From assembly GCF_001005085.2 (NCBI RefSeq), contig NZ_LBMU02000046.1, positions 62,001 to 126,000 on the forward strand: a DNA stretch of 64,000 nt, read 5' to 3'. Each line of letters begins with the position of its first letter. Within the stretch, counting starts at the first letter, position 1. The translations under genes were made by a program, and so were the position numbers. This stretch comes from Streptomyces humi (lineage in GTDB: Bacteria > Actinomycetota > Actinomycetes > Streptomycetales > Streptomycetaceae). The notes beneath the pieces were generated by a model that was given only the letters and a program-made list of their open reading frames with translations, had not been told where the DNA came from and ran no database searches. Below, one piece after another: positions 1 through 7,286 of this stretch.

Positions 1-22
1 ACAGGCGGAACGGTCGCCGGGG

Positions 23-40
23 CCGGCGGGCCCCCGCCGG
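23..40 (-). terminator. GC-rich hairpin downstream of the first gene
   Basis: An 8-bp perfect inverted repeat, CCGGCGGG and CCCGCCGG, separated by two bases, lies 87-104 nt beyond the stop of the leftmost gene on the minus strand. It could fold as a shorter stem with a 4-nt loop. No U-tract follows, which is normal for high-GC actinobacteria. The role as terminator is inferred only from position and structure. Confidence 0.3.
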
Positions 41-126
41 ATCGGCAGGGGCCCGCGGCCGGGGCACGGAGGAGCGCCGGGACCTGCGGCACCCTCACCG
101 TCCGCCGGTGGCCTGACGGCCGGGTC

Positions 127-873
127 TCACCTCAGGTGCCGGCGGAAGAACCGCGCCGCGTCGTCCCCCGCGGACTGCGGGACCCCGGTGTGCCCGCCCA
201 TGTTGGCGTGCAGGGTCTTCTCCCTGGAGCCGAAGGCGTCGAACAGGTCCAGGGCCGCCTGACGGTCGTTCACCTCGTCGTCCCACTGCAACAGGACGTG
301 CAGGGGAATGGTGACCTCGCGGGCCTGCTCGAGGATGGCGCGCGGCACGAAACTCCCGGCGAAGAGGCCGGCGGCCACGATGCGCGGCTCGACCGCCGCC
401 AGTCGTACGCCGACGGAGATGACCCCACCCGAGTAGCCGACCGGCCCGCCGAGCCCGGGCAGCGGCAGCAGGGCGTCGAGGGCGACCTGCCATTCCGGGA
501 CCGCCTTGTCCACGAGCGGGAGGACGAGGGCGTCGATGATCTCGTCGCTGACCTGTTCGCCGGCTTCCACCGTCCGGCGCAGGTCGGCGCGGGCCTGGTC
601 GATGGCGTCCCAACGGGGCCGGTCACCGCTGCCGGGGAGTTCGATGGTGGCCGTGGCGAAGCCGTCCGCCGCGGCGTGCCGGGCCCGCCCCACCAGCCGC
701 GGGTACATCTTGCGCAGTCCGAGCGGGGGCTGGCCGAGCAGGATCAGTGGTGCCGGCTCCGGCGCGGGTGCGGACGCGGGTGTCCACAGGATGCCGGGGA
801 TCTCGTCGAGGGTGAATGCGCGCTCGAGGACGCCGTCGTCGAGGCGCTGTTCGGAAGTGAAGCGAAGGGCCAT
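127..873 (-). CDS. alpha/beta-hydrolase family protein
   Basis: The 248-residue protein has the size and pattern of a small single-domain alpha/beta-hydrolase. A nucleophile elbow GYSGG sits near residue 145, a strand with LLQWDDEV near residue 210 could supply the acidic residue, and NMGGHTGVP near residue 228 could supply the histidine. There is no signal peptide, so it should be cytosolic. The substrate cannot be told from the sequence. The ATG at 873 is preceded by GAAAGG. A 16-codon open frame with its own strong ribosome-binding site lies just upstream (919-969). The fold is fairly secure; esterase, lactonase or dienelactone-hydrolase-like activity are all possible. Confidence 0.75.
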   Translation of the reverse strand: MALRFTSEQRLDDGVLERAFTLDEIPGILWTPASAPAPEPAPLILLGQPPLGLRKMYPRLVGRARHAAADGFATATIELPGSGDRPRWDAIDQARADLRRTVEAGEQVSDEIIDALVLPLVDKAVPEWQVALDALLPLPGLGGPVGYSGGVISVGVRLAAVEPRIVAAGLFAGSFVPRAILEQAREVTIPLHVLLQWDDEVNDRQAALDLFDAFGSREKTLHANMGGHTGVPQSAGDDAARFFRRHLR

Positions 874-918
874 GGTCGTGCCTTTCGGGAGAGCTGCTGA
901 ACGGCGCTCCCGGACGAC

Positions 919-969
919 CTATCGCCCGACCGTGACCCCGGAGGAGAGCACCCACGTCGAAACGTTCAC
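919..969 (-). CDS. possible 16-residue leader peptide
   Basis: A GTG start at 969 is preceded at 8 nt by a strong Shine-Dalgarno GAGGAGG, and the frame closes with TAG after 16 codons (VNVSTWVLSSGVTVGR). The stop is 45 nt upstream of the ATG of the hydrolase gene on the same strand. Strong ribosome-binding site, short length and position suggest a leader peptide or uORF, but there is no run of regulatory codons and chance cannot be excluded. Confidence 0.25.
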   Translation of the reverse strand: MNVSTWVLSSGVTVGR

Positions 970-1079
970 GGGTACCACCTCCTCTTTCTCTCGCACGGCC
1001 GCCGTGAAGGTAGCAGGGCCCGCCGCGGTCCGCCAAACGGTTTCCCGGGCGCACACCACCGCGAGGATCCTCCGGGGGC

Positions 1080-1820
1080 TCAACCGGGCGGCGTCCTGCC
1101 GAAGCGCAGCCGCCACGGAGTGAGGGCGGATTCGAGCTGCACCGCCAGGCTCATCTTCGATGCCCCTCGCGTGCGTTCCTCGAACCGGATCGGCACCTCG
1201 CGGATGGTCAGCCCCCGTCTGACGGTGCGGTAGTTCATCTCGACCTGGAAGGAGTAGCCGTTGCTGTGGACCGACGGCAGGTCGATCGCCCGCAGTGTCC
1301 CGGACCGCCATGCCTTGAATCCGGCGGTGGCGTCCTTCACGTGCAGGCGCAGGATCGCGTTGACGTAGGCGTTGGCCCAGGCGGACAGGGCCTTGCGGTG
1401 CCATGGCCAGTCGGCGGCGGTCGAGCCGCCGGTGACGTAGCGGGAGCCGAGGACGACGGCGGTGTCCGTCGTCAGCAGGGTGTCGACCATGGCCGGGATC
1501 ACGGCGGCCGGATGCGAGAGGTCGGCGTCCATCTGGATCACGACGTCGGCGCCCTCGTCCAGGGCGCGGGTCATGCCGGCCAGGTAGGCGCGGCCGAGTC
1601 CGTCCTTGGTGGTGCGGTGCAGCACGCCGACGGTGCCCGGTGCCTCGGCGGCGAGTCCGTCGGCGACCTCGCCGGTGCCGTCGGGTGAGTTGTCGTCGAC
1701 GACGAGCAGGTGCAGGTCCGGCACCGGCAGGTCCGCGAGCAGACGGGCCAGGACGGGCAGGTTGTCCCGCTCGTTGTAGGTCGGCACGACGACAACGACC
1801 TTGGGCGACTCGGCGGTCAT
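1080..1820 (-). CDS. ppm1: polyprenol monophosphomannose synthase (GT2)
   Basis: This 246-residue protein is a family 2 glycosyltransferase of the dolichol-phosphate-mannose synthase type, which transfers mannose from GDP-mannose to polyprenyl phosphate at the inner face of the membrane. Visible hallmarks are the N-terminal PTYNERDNL, VVDDNSPDGTG, the metal-binding DADLSH, GSRYVTGG, DATAGFKAW, SNGYSFQVEM and RFEERTRGASKMS. It is the single-domain form without the acyltransferase domain fused in some mycobacteria. ATG 1820 is chosen because GGAG lies 6 nt upstream; a TTG at 1826 is in frame but badly placed. Its lipid-linked mannose would serve GT-C enzymes such as the two membrane proteins at 3.3-7.2 kb. 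Many Streptomyces carry another ppm elsewhere, so this could be a paralogue. Confidence 0.88.
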   Translation of the reverse strand: MTAESPKVVVVVPTYNERDNLPVLARLLADLPVPDLHLLVVDDNSPDGTGEVADGLAAEAPGTVGVLHRTTKDGLGRAYLAGMTRALDEGADVVIQMDADLSHPAAVIPAMVDTLLTTDTAVVLGSRYVTGGSTAADWPWHRKALSAWANAYVNAILRLHVKDATAGFKAWRSGTLRAIDLPSVHSNGYSFQVEMNYRTVRRGLTIREVPIRFEERTRGASKMSLAVQLESALTPWRLRFGRTPPG

Positions 1821-1844
1821 CGGCAACTCCGGGGTCGGGCGGCC

Positions 1845-1870
1845 GGGACCGGTTCAGCGGTACCGGTCCC
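1845..1870 (-). terminator. 9-bp inverted repeat between the CAP gene and ppm1
   Basis: GGGACCGGT and ACCGGTCCC form a perfect 9-bp stem around an 8-nt loop. It lies downstream of the CAP-domain gene and just before the ppm1 start, on the same transcript direction, so it could terminate the CAP transcript or attenuate read-through into ppm1. Confidence 0.4.
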
Positions 1871-1905
1871 GGCCGAGATGGCGGGCGGACACAGCCTCGC
1901 GCATC

Positions 1906-1941
1906 TGACGGTGCCCGTCCCCTTGACGGTGCCCGTCCCCT
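1906..1941. repeat. two perfect 18-bp tandem repeats
   Basis: TGACGGTGCCCGTCCCCT occurs twice head to tail (1906-1923, 1924-1941), 14 bp beyond the 3' end of the CAP gene. It resembles the other short tandem duplications next to gene ends in this window (near 15.9, 34.6, 36.1 and 49.7 kb). Confidence 0.8.
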
Positions 1942-1954
1942 CCCGCGCGGCCGA

Positions 1955-2836
1955 TCAGCGGGCGGTGCCGAAGTCCTGGGTCCAGTAGCTGTTCGGCTGT
2001 GCGAGACCCACGCCGATCTCCTTGAACGCGCAGTCGAGGATGTTGGCCTTGTGGCCGGGACTGGCCATCCAGGCCGCCATGACCTGCTCGGGAGTGGCGT
2101 AGCCGTAGGCCACGTTCTCGCCGTAGGTGCTCCAGGTGTACCCGGCCCTCGTGATCCGGTCTCCGGGCGAGGAGCCGTCGGACCCGGTGTGCGACATGTT
2201 CTGGTGGGCCGCCATGTCGTCACTGTGCGCCTGTGCGACCTTGGACAGGGTCGCGTTCAGGGTCAGCGCCGAACAGCCGACCTTGGCGCGCTCGGCGTTG
2301 ACGAGTTCCACGATGCGGGCGACGACTCCGGACGCCGTGGCGGTGGCCTTCGGGGTGCTTGACGGCTGGGGGACCGCGGAAGCGGCGGCGGCGGCGGTGG
2401 TGTTCCGGGTGCTGGAGGGCGCGGTCGTGGTGTTCCGGGTGCTGGGCGGCGCGGTGGTGGTGCTCGGCCTGGGAGGGGTGGTCCGCACGGTGTGCCGAGG
2501 CGCCGTGGCCTTCGGCTTCCGCTTGGGCTTCGGCGCGGTCGTCCTCCCCGCGCTCGCGGCGGCACGCGGCGTCCTCGTGACGCGCTGCGTCGGGGACGCG
2601 GTCCACGAGGGCTCACCGCTCTGGTCGGCGTTCCAGGGGCGGGCCCAGTTCGCCTCGTTCCACCAGTCCTGCCCGTTCTGGGGGTCCTCGGTGGCGCTGC
2701 TCGCGGCGCTGCGTTGTCCGCCGCTGCCGGGCCAGTCGGTACAGGCCATGGCGGCGGACGGTATCCCCACGGCGCCCACGGCGGCGGCAGCGATCACCAT
2801 GCGCCGGTATTGCGTGTTCCTACGATGTCTACCCAT
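1955..2836 (-). CDS. secreted CAP-domain (SCP-like) protein
   Basis: The 293-residue protein starts with basic residues and a hydrophobic segment ending in PSAAMA, a good signal peptide with likely cleavage before the Cys-Thr-Asp-Trp sequence. Residues ~80-170 are a low-complexity linker very rich in Thr, Ser, Pro and Ala. Residues ~172-293 form a CAP domain: VELVNAERAKVGC at its start, AHSDDMAAHQNMSHTG with the conserved His, GENVAYGY, SPGHKANIL and the closing YWTQDFG. CAP proteins are extracellular; bacterial members are usually of unknown activity. The Thr/Ser/Pro linker is the type of sequence that actinobacteria O-mannosylate, and the next gene downstream makes the mannose donor, so this protein is a plausible acceptor (inference). 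Confidence 0.88.
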   Translation of the reverse strand: MGRHRRNTQYRRMVIAAAAVGAVGIPSAAMACTDWPGSGGQRSAASSATEDPQNGQDWWNEANWARPWNADQSGEPSWTASPTQRVTRTPRAAASAGRTTAPKPKRKPKATAPRHTVRTTPPRPSTTTAPPSTRNTTTAPSSTRNTTAAAAASAVPQPSSTPKATATASGVVARIVELVNAERAKVGCSALTLNATLSKVAQAHSDDMAAHQNMSHTGSDGSSPGDRITRAGYTWSTYGENVAYGYATPEQVMAAWMASPGHKANILDCAFKEIGVGLAQPNSYWTQDFGTAR

Positions 2837-2907
2837 GCGTAACCCGCTCCTGAGCTGCGGCGGCGTCTGCGGGTCGTCATTCTTAGGACGCCTTCACAAG
2901 GAGCGCA

Positions 2908-2951
2908 AAGGGCCTCGGCACTAACTCGGTTAGTAGGTCCGGGAGGCCCTT
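2908..2951. promoter_or_regulatory. nested hairpin / operator upstream of the CAP gene
   Basis: In the 486-bp divergent gap 2837-3322, an outer 9-bp stem AAGGGCCTC/GAGGCCCTT (2908-2916, 2943-2951) encloses an inner perfect repeat ACTAAC-TCG-GTTAGT (2920-2934). It lies 72-115 nt upstream of the CAP start. The outer pair could act as an RNA attenuator in the CAP leader; the inner ACTAAC/GTTAGT pair looks like a TetR-type operator. A further AGGTCC/GGACCT inverted repeat lies at 3154-3180. I saw no gene in the gap and compared it with the c-di-AMP riboswitch without finding its conserved blocks. Confidence 0.45.
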
Positions 2952-3266
2952 GCCAGGGGGGTGGGAGGCGCCGGTCCGGTTTCCCGGGGTCGCCGCGGAG
3001 TCCTGTCGCCCCGTCAGGACCCGTACGTGCGCGCAGGGGGAGACGAAGCCGACTCGCGGGCGGAAAGCCGTGGGACCGATCGCGATACCCGTGCGCCTCA
3101 AGCCGTACAAATCCCCTATGTCGTCAGAGTGTCCTCTACTATCCGGCACGCCTAGGTCCCGAATGTGCTGTGACGGACCTCACGGAATCGGGTCCGGCGG
3201 GCGATCCGCGGCGCGCTCCCGGGAATGCAACCCGGTTCCTGTCGCGCTCTCACCGTATGCCTACCT

Positions 3267-3279
3267 CTACATGATGTAG
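3267..3279 (+). promoter_or_regulatory. 13-bp palindromic operator CTACATGATGTAG
   Basis: A palindrome with one central unpaired base sits 44 nt upstream of the ATG of the first GT-C-like gene. The reverse complement of the same 13-mer occurs upstream of the second GT-C-like gene (5682-5694). The TACA/TGTA half-sites recall BlaI/MecI/CopY-type operators, but GntR-type binding is also possible. No gene of the BlaI/MecI/CopY or GntR type was seen in the window. Confidence 0.55.
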
Positions 3280-3322
3280 TTGCCGTTCGGGACGGGACCG
3301 GGAGGCGAGGGAGGTGGGCGTC

Positions 3323-5083
3323 ATGGCCGACGCCTACGGTGTCGGCACGGGCGCCGGTACGGGGACGCGGTGGCCGCGGACGACGGGCCGGGTGGCGGCG
3401 TCAGCGGCTACCGTCGCCACTGGTTCCGGACCACGGCAGACGCACCGCGGGATGACGCTGCTGGCGACGATCAGCCTGTTCATCGGTACGCGTGCCGCCT
3501 GGACCACCGCGATGGGGTCCGCCCCGGCCGTCGCCGCGGTCATCTCCGCCTGCTACGCCTCGATCCTGGTCTGCGGGGTCCTCGCCCTGACGGTCCGCGA
3601 GCGACGCTCCCTGATCAGGGTGGACGCCCTCGTGCTGGTGACCGCCGTCGCCCTGGTGACCTGCGGCTACCTGCTCGACCACGCGGGCAGCGACGAAGGT
3701 GTCCTGACCGCCCAGGCCGCGAGCGAGATCCTGCGCGGCCACCCGGTCTACGGCCAGTCCTGGCCCTGGCTCTTCGGCACGGCACGGGTCGGCATCACCA
3801 AGACCATGTCCGGCGGCGCCGACTACACCTACGGTTATCCGCCGCTGACCGCCCTGCTCGCCGCCCCGGTGCACGCCGTCGTCCACTCGACGGCGGCCGC
3901 CACCCTGGTGACCACGGTGTCGCTGCTCGTCTCGTCGGTCCTGCTGTGGACCCTGCTCCCGGCGGTGTGGCGGTCCGCGGCCACGGCCGTCTGCCTCGGC
4001 TTCGGCCTGCTGCCCCAGTACGCGTACGACGGCTATCCGGCCGTCACGGCCCTCGCCCTGCTGGTCCCCGTGGTGGTCCGCTGGCCGGACACCGGCGCGG
4101 GCGGCTCGCTCGGCTCCCGGGGCATGCTGCGGGCGGCCTGTCTGGGCGCGGCCTGCGCGGCTCAGCAACTCGCCTGGTTCCTCACCCCGTTCCTGCTGCT
4201 CGGCCTGTACGCCGTCCGGCGCGGTGAACTCGGCGGCCGGCAGGCCCTGGCGGTCACCGCCCGCTACACCGCCACCGCCGCGCTCACCTGGGCCGCCGTC
4301 AACGCGTACTTCGCCGTCGAGGACCCCTCCGGCTGGCTGCACGGCATCCTGCTGCCGCTCACCCAGAAGGCGATCCTGCACGGCCAGGGCCTGATGGGCA
4401 TCTCCTACTACTTCACCGCCGGCAGCAGCCGTCTCGACTACTACTCCTACGGCAGCACGCTGCTCCTGCTCGGCCTGCTCGGCGCCACCGTGCTGTTCGT
4501 CCGCCGGCTCGGGCCGGCCCTCACCGTCCTTCCGTGGACCGTGTTCTACCTCGCCACCCGTTCGCAGGACGGCTACTTCCTGACGATGACCCCGCTGTGG
4601 CTGGCCGCCGCGGCCACCGTCCCCGCCACCGCGTTCGCCACCGCCTGGCAGCCGGGCTTCGGCCGGCTGTCCGGCCGCCGGGCCAAGGCCGCCCTGGCGG
4701 CGGCGCTGGTCACCCCCGCCCTCCTGTGCGTCGTGGTGGCCGCCGCCGGCCCGCCACCCCTGCGCCTGACCCTCGCGGCGCGTCTCGTCACCCGCCACGC
4801 CCGTGTCGGTGTCACCGCTGTCGACGTCCGCGCCGTCAACACCACGGGGACACGCCTCGCCCCGCACTTCGCCAGCCGCACCGGCCAGGGTGCCTCCGAC
4901 TGGTGGACGGTCGTGGACGGCCCCGCCACCCTCGGCCCGCACGCCACCGCCGAGTACGTGGTCACGCCACCGGGCGGGTTCCGCGCGCTGCGGTCCCGGA
5001 CCTACCTCATCGCGGTCACCGGCACCCCGATGACGATCACGACGGCCCGCATGCCGTCCGCCCCCCTCGCGTCGGCCCGCTGA
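3323..5083 (+). CDS. GT-C-like polytopic membrane glycosyltransferase candidate
   Basis: The 586-residue protein has a hydrophilic N-terminus (~40 residues), about ten hydrophobic segments, and a C-terminal ~110-residue hydrophilic domain that should lie outside the membrane. After the third hydrophobic stretch comes GSDEGVLTAQ, an acidic Asp-Glu pair in an early extracytoplasmic loop as seen in GT-C enzymes that use polyprenyl-phosphate sugars. The family is otherwise not recognised with certainty. ATG 3323 is chosen because AGGGAGG ends 8 nt upstream; the in-frame GTG at 3314 lies inside that ribosome-binding site. An identical operator half-pair and a similar architecture link it with the gene at 5710. 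A mannosyl or arabinosyl donor is an inference from the nearby ppm1. Confidence 0.7.
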   Translation: MADAYGVGTGAGTGTRWPRTTGRVAASAATVATGSGPRQTHRGMTLLATISLFIGTRAAWTTAMGSAPAVAAVISACYASILVCGVLALTVRERRSLIRVDALVLVTAVALVTCGYLLDHAGSDEGVLTAQAASEILRGHPVYGQSWPWLFGTARVGITKTMSGGADYTYGYPPLTALLAAPVHAVVHSTAAATLVTTVSLLVSSVLLWTLLPAVWRSAATAVCLGFGLLPQYAYDGYPAVTALALLVPVVVRWPDTGAGGSLGSRGMLRAACLGAACAAQQLAWFLTPFLLLGLYAVRRGELGGRQALAVTARYTATAALTWAAVNAYFAVEDPSGWLHGILLPLTQKAILHGQGLMGISYYFTAGSSRLDYYSYGSTLLLLGLLGATVLFVRRLGPALTVLPWTVFYLATRSQDGYFLTMTPLWLAAAATVPATAFATAWQPGFGRLSGRRAKAALAAALVTPALLCVVVAAAGPPPLRLTLAARLVTRHARVGVTAVDVRAVNTTGTRLAPHFASRTGQGASDWWTVVDGPATLGPHATAEYVVTPPGGFRALRSRTYLIAVTGTPMTITTARMPSAPLASAR

Positions 5084-5529
5084 CGGTCCCGGCCCGGGAC
5101 GAGGCGTCGCACACCGCCCAGCGCATGCACTCGCTGCCGGAGGGCGGCTCCGACCGGCAGGCGGTGCTGGCCCGGTTCGTCTCGGAACTGTCCGAGCACG
5201 ACGAACACCTCCTGCACCAGCTGTTGTCCGGAGACCCTGACACGCCCCCCGAGAGCAGGCGCCCGCGCGGGAAGCGCTGATCCGGCGCGGGTCGACTCCG
5301 CGTCCCGCTCCCCGGCACCGCCGCGCCGGACCCCTCCTGAGGCAGGTGGCCGTCGCGGCCGGCATCGCCCTGGAGCGCCGGGCCGAAGAGGAGACCGCCG
5401 AGCGGGTCGGGGACCGGCGGGCCGCCGCCCACGCCGTCGGCGCGGTGCCTCGGCCGGTACCCGCCCTCATGGCCCCGCCGCCCACCCGCCGGCGCCTGCC
5501 CGCGTGCGGCCCGCTCACCCCGTATGGCG
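5084..5529 (+). other. gap with possible coding remnants
   Basis: No convincing gene was found between the two GT-C-like genes. Two short open stretches on the plus strand look protein-like. One is 5125-5280 (ATG start, about 51 codons, ending GDPDTPPESRRPRGKR). The other, around 5340-5450, reads LRQVAVAAGIALERRAEEE, which resembles the end of a GAF or sensor-type domain. Both lack a good ribosome-binding site and a recognisable full domain. They may be relics of a lost gene, or chance in GC-rich DNA. Confidence 0.25.
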
Positions 5530-5589
5530 GAAACCGGTCGTACCAGGGCTGAAACCGGTCGTACCGGAACTGAAACCGGTCGTGCCGGA
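5530..5589. repeat. three 21-bp direct repeats (GAAACCGGTCGTACC core)
   Basis: Copies start at 5530, 5551 and 5572 with an exact 21-bp period, and the core GAAACCGGTCGTACC varies by a single base in the third copy. The array lies 121-180 nt upstream of the second GT-C-like gene, upstream of its palindromic operator. A 21-bp spacing puts the copies on the same face of the helix, so cooperative protein binding is plausible. Confidence 0.7.
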
Positions 5590-5655
5590 GTGCCGTCGTG
5601 CACTGAGGGGACCGGTCCGCCGAGCATGGCGGATGCTCCCTGCGCGCCGTCGACA

Positions 5656-5694
5656 CTACGCCGTGTAGGGTGGCGGTTGTTCTACATCATGTAG
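5656..5694 (+). promoter_or_regulatory. pair of CTAC-N5-GTAG palindromes upstream of the second GT-C-like gene
   Basis: The site CTACATCATGTAG at 5682-5694 is the exact reverse complement of the one at 3267-3279. A weaker relative, CTACGCCGTGTAG, lies at 5656-5668 with a centre-to-centre distance of 26 bp. The TAGGGT at the end of the weaker site could be a -10 box, so the two sites would flank or overlap the transcription start. The ATG is at 5710. Confidence 0.55.
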
Positions 5695-5709
5695 TAGACA
5701 GGGGGGTCC

Positions 5710-7203
5710 ATGACCGGGACTTCGTACGACACGTCCGTCCGCTCCGTACGGCCGTACGATCACGACGGCGCGCGGTGGGACCGGAGAGGGGACGCGTGGC
5801 TCGCCGCGGTGGGAGTCGCGTTCACCGTGGCCCAACTCGTCCTCGTACGGCCGGGGATGGGGCTCGGCTGGGACGAGTCCGTATACGTCAGCCAGGTCAG
5901 CGGGCACGCCCCGGCCGCGTTCTTCAGCGCGCCGCGGGCCCGTGGCACCTCCCTGCTGGTGGCGCCGGTCGCCGCCTGGTCGTCGTCCACGGCCCTGCTG
6001 CGGGTGTACCTCGCGGTGCTGGCCGGCGCGGGTCTGTTCCTGGCACTCCGCGCCTGGCGCGGCCTGCTGGCGCCCAGGGTGGTCGTGCTGGGCGGAGCGC
6101 TGTTCGCCTCGCTGTGGGTGACGCTGTACTACGGCCCGCAGGCCATGCCCAACCTCTGGGTCGCGCTCGCCGCCCTGGCGGCGGTGGGCTGCTTCCTGCG
6201 GGCGCAGGCCGGCCGCGATCGTCGTCCCGGACCGCTCTGGGGGCTCGCCGGCAGTGCCGCGCTGCTGGCGCTGATGCGCCCGACGGACGCGGCCTGGGTG
6301 TGCCTGCCCCTGCTGGTGGCCGCGGTCGCGGTGCGCCCGTGGAGACACGTGTGGCCGCTCGTCGCGCTCGTCGGCGGACTGGCGGCGGGCGCCGCCGAAT
6401 GGGTGATCGAGGCGTTCGTGTCGTACGGCGGCCTCGGCCGGCGACTCTCCGACGGCTCACGCATCCAGGGCGGGCTCGGCTGGCACGACGCCGTGGCCGA
6501 CCAGCTGCGCAGCCTGAGCGGCCGGACGCTGTGCCGTCCGTGCACGGGGGCGATGCCGCACCCGGCCGTCACGCTGTGGTGGTACGTGCTGCCCGTCCTC
6601 GCGGTGCTCGGGCTGGCGCTCGCCGTCCGGGCGCGCCGCGCCGCCGCCACCGCGCTGCTCTGCGCCTGCGCGGCCACGGCGGCCTTCCCCTACCTGTTCC
6701 TGATCGGCTACGCGGCCCCCCGCTTCCTGCTGCCCGCCTACGCCCTGCTGTCCCTGCCGGTGGCCGAGGCGCTGATCTTCCTGGCGACCGCGCCGCGTGG
6801 CCGCCTGCGGCCGTTCGCGGTCGCCGCGGTGGCGGTCGGACTCGCGGGGCACCTGGCCATCCAGACGGTGGTGCTGGAGCGGCTGGTCGCTGGTGCGACC
6901 GCGGGTCACCACCGCTGGTCGCAGGTCGCCGCCGCACTGCACGACCAAGGCGTACGCGCGCCCTGCGTGCTCACCGGGAACGATCCGACGGCACCCGCGA
7001 TTCCCATCGCCTTCTACGCCGGATGCGCCTCCGCCGACACCGGCGGCCACAACGAGAACACCACGGCCGCCGCCCTGGTGAGGACCGCGCGGCGGATGCC
7101 GGTCGCCGTCGTCACCGCCGAGGACGGCAGGCCGCCGCACTACGCCCGGGGCTGGCGGCGGGTCCATCTGGTCGACCGGGTGTACGCCTATGTCGCCCCG
7201 TGA
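5710..7203 (+). CDS. GT-C-like polytopic membrane glycosyltransferase candidate
   Basis: This 497-residue protein has about ten hydrophobic segments. After the first lies GLGWDESVYVSQVSGH, with an Asp-Glu pair in the first predicted outer loop. That placement is typical of GT-C (PMT/ArnT/GT39-like) glycosyltransferases, which use polyprenyl-phosphate sugars. The last ~100 residues are hydrophilic and hold several cysteines (PCVLTGNDP, YAGCAS), suggesting an outward-facing domain. It is not closely similar in sequence to the 586-residue neighbour but shares length class, topology, acidic loop motif and operator. The exact sugar and acceptor cannot be told. GGGGGG lies just before the ATG. Confidence 0.7.
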   Translation: MTGTSYDTSVRSVRPYDHDGARWDRRGDAWLAAVGVAFTVAQLVLVRPGMGLGWDESVYVSQVSGHAPAAFFSAPRARGTSLLVAPVAAWSSSTALLRVYLAVLAGAGLFLALRAWRGLLAPRVVVLGGALFASLWVTLYYGPQAMPNLWVALAALAAVGCFLRAQAGRDRRPGPLWGLAGSAALLALMRPTDAAWVCLPLLVAAVAVRPWRHVWPLVALVGGLAAGAAEWVIEAFVSYGGLGRRLSDGSRIQGGLGWHDAVADQLRSLSGRTLCRPCTGAMPHPAVTLWWYVLPVLAVLGLALAVRARRAAATALLCACAATAAFPYLFLIGYAAPRFLLPAYALLSLPVAEALIFLATAPRGRLRPFAVAAVAVGLAGHLAIQTVVLERLVAGATAGHHRWSQVAAALHDQGVRAPCVLTGNDPTAPAIPIAFYAGCASADTGGHNENTTAAALVRTARRMPVAVVTAEDGRPPHYARGWRRVHLVDRVYAYVAP

Positions 7204-7286
7204 CGCGCCGCCCCTCGCCGTGACCGTCCCCCCGGCCGTACCTCCGCCACCGGCTCCCGGCGCACCGCTCTCGCCGCACGGGCGCC

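Noticed and set aside
2837..3322. A c-di-AMP (ydaO) riboswitch upstream of the CAP gene
   Set aside because: Cell-wall enzyme genes in actinobacteria often carry this riboswitch, but its conserved blocks could not be found in the gap on either strand; only the nested hairpin and weak repeats were seen.
3401..5656. A 751-codon open frame on the minus strand opposite the first GT-C-like gene
   Set aside because: Composition is Arg/Gly/Ala-rich with no domain, and the plus-strand gene has clear hydrophobic segments, a ribosome-binding site and correct codon bias. The frame is a high-GC shadow.
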